From Marinomonas pontica (GTDB lineage Bacteria > Pseudomonadota > Gammaproteobacteria > Pseudomonadales > Marinomonadaceae), in NCBI RefSeq assembly GCF_026191375.1, contig NZ_JAODTL010000032.1, forward strand, positions 1 to 64,000: a DNA stretch of 64,000 bases, in the 5' to 3' direction. A program made the translations under genes and the position numbers. Position 1 is the first letter of the stretch, and each line of letters begins with the position of its first letter. The notes below the pieces were generated by a model that worked only from the letters and a program-made list of their open reading frames with translations, had not been told where the DNA came from and ran no database searches. Positions 9,677 to 18,035 of this stretch are shown here, piece after piece.

Positions 9677-9955
9677 TTAAGCTTCTGAAATCGTATAAAA
9701 CCGCTCAACATTTTTCGTCACTTCACCCCAATGGGACGCTTTCACTCTGGTTTGATGTTTCTCAAATGCGACCTTGTCGGTGAATTCTTCATAGACATCA
9801 AAGCGTTGCAGGTTGCTTGAGTCTCTGGTGACAGAGAAGGTGATGCAGCCCGCTTCTTGATGAGTCAGCGCGATGTGGTTGGGTAGTTCTGCCAATACCT
9901 CATTGAGATCTTCTGATGGCACTTCAATGTGGCCGCTTAGGGTGATTTTTGACAT
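9677..9955 (-). CDS. Antibiotic biosynthesis monooxygenase (ABM/YgiN-like) domain protein
   Basis: A start at 9955 with AGGA upstream gives a 92-residue single-domain protein of dimeric ABM ferredoxin-like fold. The segment HQEAGCITFSVTRD, the YEEFTDKVAFEKHQ segment and the AF-x-x-H pattern are typical of the family. Members include quinol monooxygenases and heme or aldehyde-related enzymes, so the reaction cannot be assigned. It begins eleven bases after the stop of the DMT exporter gene and is probably cotranscribed with it. Confidence 0.85.
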   Translation of the reverse strand: MSKITLSGHIEVPSEDLNEVLAELPNHIALTHQEAGCITFSVTRDSSNLQRFDVYEEFTDKVAFEKHQTRVKASHWGEVTKNVERFYTISEA

Positions 9956-9966
9956 GGTCGTTCGTC

Positions 9967-10884
9967 CTATCGTTTCTTTGTGAGAGAAAGCGTCCAATTA
10001 AATTTCACGGCACTGACGGCCAATAATATCAGTATCACGCCAAGGATTTGCATGAGGCTGATGTGAGTCGAAAAGGCAAAGTGGTCGACAAATAACGCGG
10101 TAATCGGATAAATAAAAGACAGCAAAGCAATCAAGCTGGTGGGTAACTTTTGAAAGCTGTCGTACATGATGATGTACATAAATCCGGTTAGCACGGCACC
10201 GAGTATCAATAGATCCATCCATTGGCTGGTTTGTGTTGGCACATTGTCGAAATCTGCGAAGGGTAAGAGCATAAAGACGCCAACGATCACTTGTACCAGA
10301 GCCACAAATGTCGAAGGTACTTGGCTGACTTTTTTCGTGACCAAGGTGGTTGCCGTATACAGTAAGGCCGCACCCAAGGCGAGCAACAACCCAAACAATG
10401 CCGAAGAACCGTCATGGCTTTGTTCGTCTGAAAATAGCGCGCTGATCTCGTTTAGATCCAATTCAACGATCAAAAACAAACCAACAAACGCCAATGCGAG
10501 CCAGCACAATAAGTGGCCCGATAACTTTTCTTTGGTAATTAACGCACCTGTTATGACTAAAAATAACGGTTGCATGTGATAGGCGACGGTGGCGATAGAA
10601 AACGGAATGTAATTGAACGAGGCGAACAAGAATACCCAGTTTGCCACTAAGGTGATGCCACCTAAGATAATCATCAGCAACACGTTGCGGCGGAAATACT
10701 CACGACGAATAAGACCCGCATAATAAGCATAGCCCCCTAGAACGACGGCACCAATGACACAGCGGAAAAACACCACATTCCAAAACGCTTGCCCTGAACT
10801 GATCACAAAATAGCCGATGGTGCCAGACAGCATCATGGCTAAAATAAGCTCGATGCTGCCGAATGTGTTGCTGGAACGATTCAT
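9967..10884 (-). CDS. EamA/DMT family inner-membrane transporter
   Basis: The protein (305 residues from the ATG at 10884, preceded by GGGAAACAAC) has ten predicted helices in two EamA repeats. It includes the terminal pattern in which a helix pair ends with LIALLSFIYPITALFVDHFAF. Such proteins usually export amino acids or small metabolites; the substrate is not evident. It precedes the ABM gene in the same direction. Three phased repeats lie just upstream of its start and may be its control region. Confidence 0.88.
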   Translation of the reverse strand: MNRSSNTFGSIELILAMMLSGTIGYFVISSGQAFWNVVFFRCVIGAVVLGGYAYYAGLIRREYFRRNVLLMIILGGITLVANWVFLFASFNYIPFSIATVAYHMQPLFLVITGALITKEKLSGHLLCWLALAFVGLFLIVELDLNEISALFSDEQSHDGSSALFGLLLALGAALLYTATTLVTKKVSQVPSTFVALVQVIVGVFMLLPFADFDNVPTQTSQWMDLLILGAVLTGFMYIIMYDSFQKLPTSLIALLSFIYPITALFVDHFAFSTHISLMQILGVILILLAVSAVKFNWTLSLTKKR

Positions 10885-10905
10885 GTTGTTTCCCAATGAA
10901 TGAGG

Positions 10906-10957
10906 TTGAGCTATTTTGTTGCGCTTATTGAGCTATCTCGTGCGCTTACTGAGCGAA
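10906..10957. repeat. Three phased short repeats upstream of the DMT gene
   Basis: The sequence ttgagctat occurs at 10906 and 10928, with a third related copy, ctgagcgaa, at 10949. A longer pair, tgcgcttaYtgagc, starts at 10920 and 10941. The 21-22 base spacing corresponds to two helical turns, which suits cooperative binding of a regulator on one DNA face. The repeats lie between the histidine kinase stop and the DMT start, in the transporter promoter region. Confidence 0.4.
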
Positions 10958-11004
10958 GAAGACTGAATTTATACTACATAGCACGGCGTGGAAAGGCGCT
11001 TTTC

Positions 11005-12390
11005 TCACGGGCGGTGCGCGCACAAGGTAACGTGCACTTGCAAACCGGGTTGGTTGTCTTGGAGTTCGAGTTTGCCTTTGTGAAATTGGGCGATGGCTTT
11101 GATCAATGGAAAACCCAATCCATAGCCGGGACTGGTACGGCTTGATTCTAGGCGAAATAAGCGTTGCAGCACTTTGTCTTTAAATTCATCCGCTATGCCT
11201 GGGCCGTTGTCTTTGACAATAAAACCTGTGGGAGTGGTGATGAATTCAATCGTGCCGCCAATGTCTGTGTATTTGCAGGCATTTTCTAGGGTGTTAAACA
11301 TAGCGCGGAAGATCAGCGTTTTATCGCCCTGTATAAACGATTGGGGGGTGATGATCAGCGATAGCGTTTGCTGTTTTTCCTGCGCTAAGGGTTGTATTAA
11401 ATCGATCACGTCTTCTGCAACCTGATTCAAATCGACATGGCGAAACTGGGAGCGAGCTTGTTTATCTTCCAGTCGACTTAGCTCTAACATGGCGCTAAAC
11501 GTGGTTAGGATGTGATCCAAGTCTTCCAGCATTTCTTGCAACTGTTCTTCGTTAATGGGGGTGTCGTTGATGGAGTGAAGGTGGCTTTCGAGTCGTAGAC
11601 GCAGCCTGCCAAGAGGCGTTCGAAGATCGTGGGCAATGGAATCGGTGACACCCGACACGGCATGAAAAGAATCTTCAAGCTGATTGAGCATTCTGTTGAT
11701 GTAGCTGGCAAGCAGGTCAAATTCGTCGTTGCGATGACTAATATGGATGCGCGCGGCCAGATCGCCAGATTGGATGACTTTGGCTGTGTCATTGATGCCT
11801 TTTATGCGCCCCAACAATTGCGTAGACAAATATCGCCCCGACAAAATGCCCAGTGCGAGTGTTAGCAGCAAGGCCAGTACGCCCGCACGAAGAAATTGCA
11901 CCCGCAAAAAATACAGGTTTTCGTCATCGAATGCGATTAACAGACGCCCGTTGGCGAGCGGTTCGATGCACCCTATGTAGAAGCGCAGCTCGCTAATGCT
12001 GTCGACCAGAAAGGCGGTCTGCGCAGGGCAAGCTAAGAGATTGTTGGGTATGCTCGTTAAATGTCCGTAAGTCGTCTCTGCATTTTGGTAGGCGAGGATA
12101 ATGTTATTGATTTGCTGAGTTTGGTCGCTAAATTGAGCCAAGTATTCTTCTTCGCTCATTTGCTCATTGAACAGGCGTTGTTGCTGGGTAATGAGCTGAA
12201 TTTGCTGTTGGTAACTTCGGCTGATCTCACCAATGCTAAGCTGATAAAGCACAAAAAACACCACGGCGATTAAGGTGATGAGCAACGCCGTGTAGAGCAG
12301 TGTAAAACGCCAGACAAAGCTAGCCCGTCGTGTTTTCAACCAATCGATAACCAACGCCGCGTATTGTTTCAAGAATCGGGGGAAGGTCAT
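11005..12390 (-). CDS. Sensor histidine kinase
   Basis: The 461-residue kinase has a first membrane helix at about 29-51, a periplasmic domain to about 165, a second helix at about 168-187, a HAMP linker and the H-box SIAHDLRTPLG with phospho-acceptor His254. The catalytic domain has the N-box LENACKYT and G-boxes DNGPGIAD and GYGLGFPL. Its start overlaps the response-regulator gene by about 70 bases, which suits cotranscription. The periplasmic region shows no recognised sensor fold. With the PepSY gene at the head of the unit, envelope stress or a metal or peptide signal is plausible but unproven. Confidence 0.92.
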   Translation of the reverse strand: MTFPRFLKQYAALVIDWLKTRRASFVWRFTLLYTALLITLIAVVFFVLYQLSIGEISRSYQQQIQLITQQQRLFNEQMSEEEYLAQFSDQTQQINNIILAYQNAETTYGHLTSIPNNLLACPAQTAFLVDSISELRFYIGCIEPLANGRLLIAFDDENLYFLRVQFLRAGVLALLLTLALGILSGRYLSTQLLGRIKGINDTAKVIQSGDLAARIHISHRNDEFDLLASYINRMLNQLEDSFHAVSGVTDSIAHDLRTPLGRLRLRLESHLHSINDTPINEEQLQEMLEDLDHILTTFSAMLELSRLEDKQARSQFRHVDLNQVAEDVIDLIQPLAQEKQQTLSLIITPQSFIQGDKTLIFRAMFNTLENACKYTDIGGTIEFITTPTGFIVKDNGPGIADEFKDKVLQRLFRLESSRTSPGYGLGFPLIKAIAQFHKGKLELQDNQPGLQVHVTLCAHRP

Positions 12391-13010
12391 CGTTTTCTAC
12401 CTTTTTGCGTAAGCGTGCCACATGAACATCAATGACATTGGTTTGAGGGTCAAAATCATAATCCCACACCGCCTCAAATAATAAGGTGCGGGTGATGACT
12501 TGTTTTGGGTGTTCCATTAGATAGCGTAGGATCTCGAAACTCTTTCGGCTGCAGACTTATTTCTCTTCCAGCACGCCACACTTGTCGGCTGAGCAAATCC
12601 ATTTTTAGGTCCGCGACGCGCAACAATGTGTTTTGTTGTGCTGTGCTGGTGGGTTGTCTTCTGAGTAATATTTCAACGCGTGCGAGCAGTTCGGCAAAGG
12701 CAAAGGGTTTGACCAGATAGTCATCCCCACCTTCACGCAGCCCTTTTACTCGCTCATCAACGGAATCCAACGCACTCAGAATCAAAACAGGCAAGGTTTT
12801 TTGGGCATTGCGCAATGTATTGAGAACCGTCAGTCCGTCTAACTTTGGCAACATACGGTCGAGAATGATCAGCTGATAATCCGCTTCTAACGCCTGAAAC
12901 AAAGCGTCCTGACCGTCACTGGCAACGTCAACCTGATAGCCTTGTTCCGTCAGTCCTTTTTTAATAAAGCCTTGTGTGACGAGATCGTCTTCCACCACCA
13001 AAATGCGCAA
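12320..13010 (-). pseudogene. OmpR-family response regulator, single-base frameshift
   Basis: The receiver domain (acidic pair near residues 8-9, phospho-acceptor Asp51, Lys in VKPF) runs from 13010. The frame breaks after LQPKEF at about 12536, at the start of the winged-helix output domain. The remainder (EILRYLMEHPKQVITR to GYRLVENTTG) continues one frame over to 12320. Removing one base at about 12536 restores the usual LQPKEFEILRYLM junction and a full-length protein of about 229 residues. It pairs with the kinase downstream. The break is in a short mixed stretch (TTTCGAG), not a long homopolymer. Confidence 0.88.
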
Positions 13011-13083
13011 AGTAGGTTCCTATTGTCGTTGTTCAGTCTGAGAACGTCTCATATGTTAGCAAGTTTTTCGGTTGCTGAAATCG

Positions 13084-13695
13084 TTAGCGTCGCAAAGACG
13101 GAATGACGTCACCGGATTTTGCGTCCATCAGTTGCTTGGTCCAGCCCATTGGACCGAGAATTTTTATTTCATAAAAGGTAAGCCCGCGTTTGTTCTCCAG
13201 CTCGATGGATTCAATGTAGGCGCCTTCTGAAAGCGTTGTTTTTGCAATAACATCGAGAGCCGATAAACCTTGGTCTTGTATGGTTTCTAGCGCTTCTACG
13301 TCATGATCATCCAATTTATTGAACCCCAAGAAGCTCAACGATTTGGAATAATTATCGATTTCTTCGCCATTGTGTAGCGCGTATTGCACCTTGTATTTGA
13401 CCCCATCTTCAAGGTTGATGCCTTTGACCTCGTACACCAATATATGGTCTTCATCGTCCAGTTCAATTTCCGTTACGATGGAAGGGTAGTCGGCTTTGAA
13501 TTTTTCCAGAATCTTGGTGATCGAAACCTGACTTGATTTCAACGCCAGCAGCATGAGTTGGTTTTCGCGGTAGTCGTCGTGGTTTTTTGCTTGCGCTGTG
13601 CTGCTCATCAGCAGCGCAGTGGAACACGCGGCGACTAAGACGCTGATGGAAAAAAAGGTTGTGAGAATGATTTTGAGCTTCGCTTTAAGTGTCAT
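13084..13695 (-). CDS. Exported PepSY-domain-like protein
   Basis: A start at 13695 with GAGG upstream gives 203 residues with a signal peptide ending near SSTAQA. Two similar halves follow: ITKILEKFKADYPSIVTEIE with DDEDHILVYEVKG, and ALDVIAKTTLSEGAYIESIE with RGLTFYEIKILG. This is the pattern of tandem PepSY domains, which bind or inhibit peptidases or sense envelope signals. It is the first gene of a unit with the response regulator and kinase, 73 bases before the regulator. PepSY proteins are often targets of such two-component systems, so it may be both reporter and modulator. The exact function is unknown. Confidence 0.8.
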   Translation of the reverse strand: MTLKAKLKIILTTFFSISVLVAACSTALLMSSTAQAKNHDDYRENQLMLLALKSSQVSITKILEKFKADYPSIVTEIELDDEDHILVYEVKGINLEDGVKYKVQYALHNGEEIDNYSKSLSFLGFNKLDDHDVEALETIQDQGLSALDVIAKTTLSEGAYIESIELENKRGLTFYEIKILGPMGWTKQLMDAKSGDVIPSLRR

Positions 13696-13860
13696 GGTAA
13701 TGCCTCGTTTTAATGTGGTGGCTTGAATGAGCATGACGTCACTATAGCGCAGGGTAATTAACGGCAAGATGGCCGTAACATTAAACTTTGTTCATTTAAC
13801 CGCAAATGAAGAAAAATTTAGCCGTGTGTGGTTGCCGCTAAAAGTGTAAAATATTTAATC

Positions 13861-13874
13861 ATTATCGCTATAAC
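13861..13874. promoter_or_regulatory. Candidate OhrR operator upstream of ohrR
   Basis: The dyad attatcgctataac lies 27 bases before the ohrR start. It matches two other dyads downstream of ohrR (14371-14384 and 14431-14444) in the pattern RTTATYGC-ATAAY. Repetition of one dyad on both sides of a MarR-type gene suggests autoregulation. Inferred from sequence only. Confidence 0.55.
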
Positions 13875-13901
13875 AATGTGCGCCACTATCAATGAGAGCT
13901 T

Positions 13902-14354
13902 ATGACTTCTGACCATTCTAAATTTTCCGGTAACCCTTTGCTGCTCGACAATCAATTGTGCTTTGCCTTGTATTCCACGTCTTTGGCGATGACGCAGTTC
14001 TATAAAGAGCCACTTTCAGCCATCGGTCTGACCTACCCGCAATACACCATCATGCTCATTCTATGGGAACAAGACGGTGTGAGTTTGAAGCATATTGGGG
14101 ATGCACTTGGACAAAAATCGGGTGCGCTAACACCAGTCATAAAGCGCATGGAAAGCGATGGTTTAGTGCAGCGCTTACGCGGCGTGGAAGACGATCGCAG
14201 TTTGAGCATCGCGCTGACGGAAAAGGGGCGACAGCTTCGTGAAAAAGGCTTGGAAGTAAACCGTTGTGTGGCAGAAGCGTGTGATTTAGACATGGCGTCT
14301 GTGGTGGCGTTGCGTGAACAGTTGGTGGCTCTCAGAGATCAGCTTGTAAAATAA
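13902..14354 (+). CDS. ohrR: OhrR, organic-hydroperoxide-sensing MarR repressor
   Basis: The 150-residue MarR-family protein carries the OhrR hallmark LDNQLCFALYS with the peroxide-sensing Cys20. A winged helix follows (LKHIGDALGQKSGALTPVIKR, wing RGVEDDRS). Oxidation of the cysteine by organic peroxide releases the protein from DNA and derepresses ohr, which lies 133 bases downstream on the same strand. A hairpin terminator stands between the two genes, so ohr has its own promoter. Matching dyads at 13861, 14371 and 14431 are probable binding sites. Confidence 0.93.
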   Translation: MTSDHSKFSGNPLLLDNQLCFALYSTSLAMTQFYKEPLSAIGLTYPQYTIMLILWEQDGVSLKHIGDALGQKSGALTPVIKRMESDGLVQRLRGVEDDRSLSIALTEKGRQLREKGLEVNRCVAEACDLDMASVVALREQLVALRDQLVK

Positions 14355-14370
14355 TGGTTGCGCAATAATA

Positions 14371-14384
14371 GTTATTGCAATAAC
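14371..14384. promoter_or_regulatory. Candidate OhrR operator (perfect dyad)
   Basis: The 14 bases gttattgcaataac form a perfect palindrome between ohrR and ohr, upstream of the ohrR terminator. It shares its pattern with the dyads at 13861 and 14431. It could serve ohr or influence ohrR from behind. Confidence 0.5.
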
Positions 14385-14396
14385 ATAATTACCAAC

Positions 14397-14420
14397 AGCT
14401 CAGGTAACTGAGCTTTTATT
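14397..14420 (+). terminator. Rho-independent terminator after ohrR
   Basis: A seven-base stem (agctcag and ctgagct) with a four-base loop is followed by a T-rich run. It separates ohrR from ohr. Confidence 0.7.
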
Positions 14421-14430
14421 TAATTTTATA

Positions 14431-14444
14431 GTTATCGCGATAAT
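14431..14444. promoter_or_regulatory. Candidate OhrR operator in the ohr promoter
   Basis: The sequence gttatcgcgataat contains the perfect ten-base palindrome tatcgcgata. It lies 43 bases before the ohr start, between the ohrR terminator and ohr, where a repressor site for ohr is expected. It matches the other two dyads near ohrR. Confidence 0.6.
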
Positions 14445-14487
14445 AATTATTCGGATAACTTAATCTTGTTATGTTAGGAGCAATATT

Positions 14488-14910
14488 ATGCAAGCAATTT
14501 ATAGCGCAACAGCAACCTCTACCGGTGGCCGCGATGGTCGTTCAGTGTCATCTGACAACAAATTGGATCTTGCCCTAAGCACGCCAAAAGAGTTAGGCGG
14601 CGCGGGTGGCGAAGGCACTAACCCAGAGCAACTTTTTGCAGCGGGTTATTCTGCGTGTTTCATTGGCGCACTGAAGTTGGTGGCGTCACAACAGAAAGTT
14701 AAAATCCCTAATGATGTTAACGTTACGGCGACTATTGGTATTGGCGCGAACACCAAAGGCGAAGGTTTCACTGTCTGCGCCGATTTGGAAGTGAATGTGC
14801 CTGGTGTTGAAAAAGACGTTGTTGAGCAATTGGTTGAAGCCGCTCACAAGGTTTGCCCATATTCAAATGCAACGCGTGGCAACATTGATGTGAACTTCAC
14901 CATCAAATAA
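14488..14910 (+). CDS. ohr: Organic hydroperoxide resistance protein Ohr
   Basis: The 140-residue OsmC/Ohr-family thiol peroxidase reduces organic and lipid hydroperoxides in the cytoplasm. The two active cysteines are visible as Cys57 in YSACFIGAL and Cys123 in HKVCPYSNA, and the catalytic Arg is the one in GGRDGRS. Length is normal. TTAGGAGCAATATT gives a strong ribosome-binding site. It lies downstream of its regulator OhrR and ends in its own hairpin terminator. Confidence 0.95.
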   Translation: MQAIYSATATSTGGRDGRSVSSDNKLDLALSTPKELGGAGGEGTNPEQLFAAGYSACFIGALKLVASQQKVKIPNDVNVTATIGIGANTKGEGFTVCADLEVNVPGVEKDVVEQLVEAAHKVCPYSNATRGNIDVNFTIK

Positions 14911-14939
14911 GGTTTTTTCATAAAATGCTTGGTTCTACG

Positions 14940-14975
14940 AATCCCTTTTGCACTACAGTGTAAAAGGGATTTTTT
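14940..14975 (+). terminator. Rho-independent terminator after ohr
   Basis: The arms aatccctttt (14940-14949) and aaaagggatt (14962-14971) form a ten-base stem, extended by GCAC pairing with GTG, followed by a T-run. It lies 30 bases after the ohr stop and before the next gene. Confidence 0.75.
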
Positions 14976-15000
14976 GCATTGATACAGAGGAAATAAGAAT

Positions 15001-15307
15001 GACGCATCGAAAACTTGAACCGCACGAGATAGAGCAAGCACTCCAACAGCTCAATTCAGCAGGGTCACCAGATTGGACTTTAGACAATGGCAAACTCACT
15101 AAAACCTTTAAATTTAAAGACTTTCAGCAAGCGTTTGGGTTTATGACTGTGTGCGCGATGTACGCAGAAAAAAAAGACCATCATCCAGAATGGTTCAACG
15201 TTTACAGTACGGTGAAAGTGCAATTGACCACTCACGATGTGTCTGGAATATCGCTGAAAGACATCGACCTCGCCAAAAAAATGGAAGCCACGGCATCGCG
15301 TGGCTAA
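15001..15307 (+). CDS. phhB: Pterin-4a-carbinolamine dehydratase
   Basis: A start at 15001 (AGAGGAAATAAGA upstream) gives 102 residues of the PCD/DCoH family. The catalytic signature EKKDHHPEW with paired His and the later TTHDVSGIS His are present. The enzyme dehydrates 4a-hydroxytetrahydrobiopterin, recycling the cofactor of phenylalanine hydroxylase, and in bacteria may also help molybdopterin enzymes. No phenylalanine hydroxylase gene is next to it here. The frame opens earlier at 14948, but that lies inside the ohr terminator. Confidence 0.92.
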
Positions 15308-15338
15308 CGTCACTTTTTTGTCTTAGATAAAAAGACGC

Positions 15339-15629
15339 TTAGTGGATCAAAATAGCCGACAGTAATTGGCTAGAAGTAGGCACCAAGCCGACTTTAAGAT
15401 CGAAGGGCTTAAATACTTTGTTAATGATTTCGGCCGTGTAATTGCCTTTGTCATTTTCAATTTCAGATAACGTCTTGCGAGACACTCCTGTTAACTCAGT
15501 GTACGCATCCTGTCTTAGCCCCAACACCCCGACGCGTAATTCTCGTAATGCCGCGCCTTGGGTAATCTCATCCATCAGCAAGCGTTTGATGATCAGGTTA
15601 ATCGCGATCAACTGCTCTTCTTTTGTCAT
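15339..15629 (-). CDS. Small XRE-type helix-turn-helix protein (probably the C-terminal half of a longer gene)
   Basis: The 96-residue protein has an XRE-like HTH in which LRQDAYTELTGVSRKTLSEIE provides the two helices (the quoted piece spans about residues 36-56). The ATG overlaps the stop of the lysine-rich upstream frame by ATGA, so it could be translated by coupling. However, this frame stays open upstream with plausible coding (SLTPMTKEEQL preceded by ESLDEETSNTNRQR), which suggests that the natural protein is longer and that the upstream frame was broken by a missing base. The target is unknown. Confidence 0.72.
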   Translation of the reverse strand: MTKEEQLIAINLIIKRLLMDEITQGAALRELRVGVLGLRQDAYTELTGVSRKTLSEIENDKGNYTAEIINKVFKPFDLKVGLVPTSSQLLSAILIH

Positions 15630-15901
15630 TGGCGTGAGGCTTTTGGAAGCACGTTGACGGTTAGTGTTGCTTGTTTCCTCATCAAGACTCTCAGCTTGCT
15701 TGAGACGACTTTTTTGGTCGACAATCGACGGAGTAACGCGCGTGTTGGTTTCTGCTGCTTTCGGCTTGTCGGCTTTTTTTCTTTGCTGTGTTTCTTTGCT
15801 TCCAGCTTCTCTTGCTTCTTCTTTTTTAGCTCATTCTTTTTGGACTTCGCCTTGTGCTTTTTCATCGGCTGAGCGCTCTCTAGTTGGTCCTTCATTTTCA
15901 T
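15626..15901 (-). CDS. Lysine-rich leader, likely N-terminal part of the HTH gene, frameshifted
   Basis: From an ATG at 15901 with GGAGA eight bases upstream, the frame gives 91 very basic residues (KKHKAKSKKNELKKKKQEKL and similar). After the seven-T run at 15774-15780 its codons look unnatural. The neighbouring frame instead reads ADKPKAAETNTRVTPSIVDQ and continues without a stop into the HTH protein. Adding one A on the coding strand gives a single protein of about 187 residues: a charged lysine-rich tail, a linker and an XRE HTH. I favour the single-gene reading; two coupled genes remain possible. Confidence 0.6.
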   Translation of the reverse strand: MKMKDQLESAQPMKKHKAKSKKNELKKKKQEKLEAKKHSKEKKPTSRKQQKPTRALLRRLSTKKVVSSKLRVLMRKQATLTVNVLPKASRQ

Positions 15902-16005
15902 TATGTCGTCTCCATAAGCGGTGTTAGCGGTTTATCTATTGCTAGGGTACGAAATTAATATGACAGATAAGTAACAATAATTAATGGAGGTAAAAGTAAT
16001 CTCAT

Positions 16006-16832
16006 TTATTTCTGTAGGTTATAAACGAGCACTGCATTGCCACCGAACACTTTGGTCTTAGATAAGCTATTTTGTGTCAAATATAGATTCACGGTATCGA
16101 ACCATTTAGTGTAAGACGATGCTAAAAGACTGACTGGCCAGTCGCTGCCCCAGAGAATTCTTTTTCTCCAAAGACGTCAAACAGAGTATCGATATAAGGA
16201 GATAAATCCTCTATTTTCCAATCACTATCGGCTTCTGTAACGAGACCAGAAAGTTTACAGCTGACTTGTGAATAGTCACGAAATACGCTGAGGTCGTTGC
16301 GCCAAGTATCTAATTCATCGTCTTTAATGTTGGGCTTTGCACCATGATTAATAACCACGTTTAGGTTTGGGTGTTGGTCTATTAGGTGCTTTAAGTTTTG
16401 GAGGTGTTTGGGTTTAACAAGAGCGTCGAATACAAGCTGATGCTGACTTAAGCTTTGTAGTGTTTTGAAAAAGGCTGGGCTGAGCATCCAGTCAATTTCT
16501 TCAATGTCCTGAATCATTGGGCGGATACCAACTAATTTAGGGTGCTTTGCTAATTCGGCGATGTGCTGTGGAGCGTCTTCATCGTCAAAGTTGACCCAGC
16601 CAACGACACCCTTAATGCATTCATATTGGTCACTCAGCTGCAATAAAAAAAGAGTTTCTTCTATGGTTGGGGCGGCCTGAACCAATACGGTGCCATCGAT
16701 ATTATGTTGGCTTAACAAGGGTGTTAAATCATCCGGTTCGAAGTCTTGATAAAGCGTGGTTAACTCAGGTGTTAACCAGCCGTAATCATTGCGTTCTAGT
16801 CGCCAGAAGTGCTGATGAGCGTCAATCCGCAT
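16006..16832 (-). pseudogene. Amidohydrolase-family sugar lactonase (L-fuconolactonase type), frameshifted
   Basis: The protein begins MRIDAHQHFWRLERNDYGWL, with the HxH metal motif of the COG3618 lactonase family, which opens aldonolactones such as L-fucono-1,5-lactone. The frame fails after FGEKEF at about 16163. The next frame supplies RILWGSDWPVSLLASSY, containing the conserved WGSDWP Asp, and ends at 16006. Adding one base to the T-run at 16161-16165 gives about 275 residues, the usual size. It overlaps the end of the restored mutarotase gene by eleven bases. It fits step two of oxidative L-fucose breakdown. Confidence 0.87.
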
Positions 16833-17258
16833 GATTTATGACTCCTTTTTTTACGAAGATATTCGCGTAGGGACGAATGTCTGAGGTTTGAATAATAACG
16901 AAGGCTTTTTTGGCTCTTTCGTAAAACTCGAATCGCTCAAGCCCAATTGGACGGGTGGTGATGTTGGTTTTTTTAGAATGATTTGTGTGAAATCTTCCAC
17001 CGTTGGAGGAACGATCTCAGGGTGATCGACTGTTTCCATGGTAATAAAAGGGTTTTCAACAAAGGTATCGATAGGGAGAAGCGTGAGGATAGCGGATAAG
17101 GCTTCAGAGCTGTTTACACCGCTTAGCCTAATGCACTCTCGACCATGGCTGGTGGCTGGAAAATTGGCATCGGTGATGAGTAATTCATCACCGTGCCCCA
17201 TTGCTCTCATTGCATAAAGCAGTTCGGGCGTAATGATGCTTGGTATGTGGTAAAGCAT
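16822..17258 (-). pseudogene. fucU: L-fucose mutarotase (RbsD/FucU family), C-terminal frameshift
   Basis: The start MLYHIPSIITPELLYAMRAM, GHGDELLITDANFPA and GRECIRLSG are family hallmarks of FucU, which interconverts L-fucose anomers. After ILKK the frame runs into atypical sequence. The next frame gives TRPIGLERFEFYERAKKAFV and ends VKKGVINHAD at 16822, matching the family C-terminus. One missing A in the run at 16968-16974 explains this. The restored protein is about 145 residues. It leads the minus-strand pair mutarotase-lactonase, divergent from the rest of the pathway. Confidence 0.86.
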
Positions 17259-17325
17259 GATGTTCCTCTTGTTTTTATTATGGAAAGAGTTTTTGAGAAG
17301 GCAGAACTTCTCGTTATTTTGCGAA

Positions 17326-18018
17326 TTACATTTTAAAATACTCAGCGTGAGACTCTTCCAATGGCAAAATTCTAGGGATCAGTTGGCCAATGTGATATTT
17401 CATTGCTTCCCGAGCGGCATCCACATCTTGTTCTTTGATCGCAGCAAGAATCGCCTGATGTTCTTTTACGGCTTCCGCAGGTCTGCCTTCTTCCGGCAAA
17501 ATCAGCATACGCGCTCTCACTAAGTGTAGAGAGACGCTGTCTAACACTTGTGAAACACCGTTGAAGCCAGTGAAATTCATCAGCAGAGTGTGAAATTCTT
17601 CATCTGCTTGGTAAAAACCCACGAAGTCTTTGTCTTCCACCAATAACGCTTGCATTCGCACGTTGCGAGTCAAGGCGGCTAATTGTTCATCGCTGCGTTC
17701 TAGCGTTACTTTTTCGACGGCAGCGACTTCTAAAGCTTGCCTCAAAAAGCTTGCTTCACGTATTTCATCCATTGAAAAGCACGATACTTTTGTCGCAGAT
17801 TGCGGAATAACATCCACCAAACCTTCTGCAGAAAGTTTTGCTAATGCTTCAGCAACCGGAGAGCGAGAAACGCCTAATTGCTCGCATATTGCGCCTTTTC
17901 GAATCACTGTTCCGGGAGGGTACTGCATAGAAAGAATGGCTTCTCGCAGTGATTGGTATACCCGTTGAGACAGTGAACCGCTCAAGTTCTGAATTTTATT
18001 AAGCGATGACTCTGTCAT
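17326..18018 (-). CDS. GntR-family (FCD) regulator of the sugar cluster
   Basis: The 230-residue protein has an N-terminal GntR winged HTH (VYQSLREAILSMQYPPGTVI, then EQLGVSRSPVAEALAKLSAE) and an all-helical FCD effector domain with the metal-ligand pattern FYQADEEFHTLLM and AVKEHQAILAAI. FCD regulators usually sense sugar acids or other carboxylates and repress neighbouring genes. It is divergent from the UxaA-family gene, and a perfect dyad lies in the shared promoter. A sugar acid intermediate such as L-fuconate is a reasonable inducer, by inference. Confidence 0.9.
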   Translation of the reverse strand: MTESSLNKIQNLSGSLSQRVYQSLREAILSMQYPPGTVIRKGAICEQLGVSRSPVAEALAKLSAEGLVDVIPQSATKVSCFSMDEIREASFLRQALEVAAVEKVTLERSDEQLAALTRNVRMQALLVEDKDFVGFYQADEEFHTLLMNFTGFNGVSQVLDSVSLHLVRARMLILPEEGRPAEAVKEHQAILAAIKEQDVDAAREAMKYHIGQLIPRILPLEESHAEYFKM

Positions 18019-18035
18019 AGATTTATTTCCTTAAT

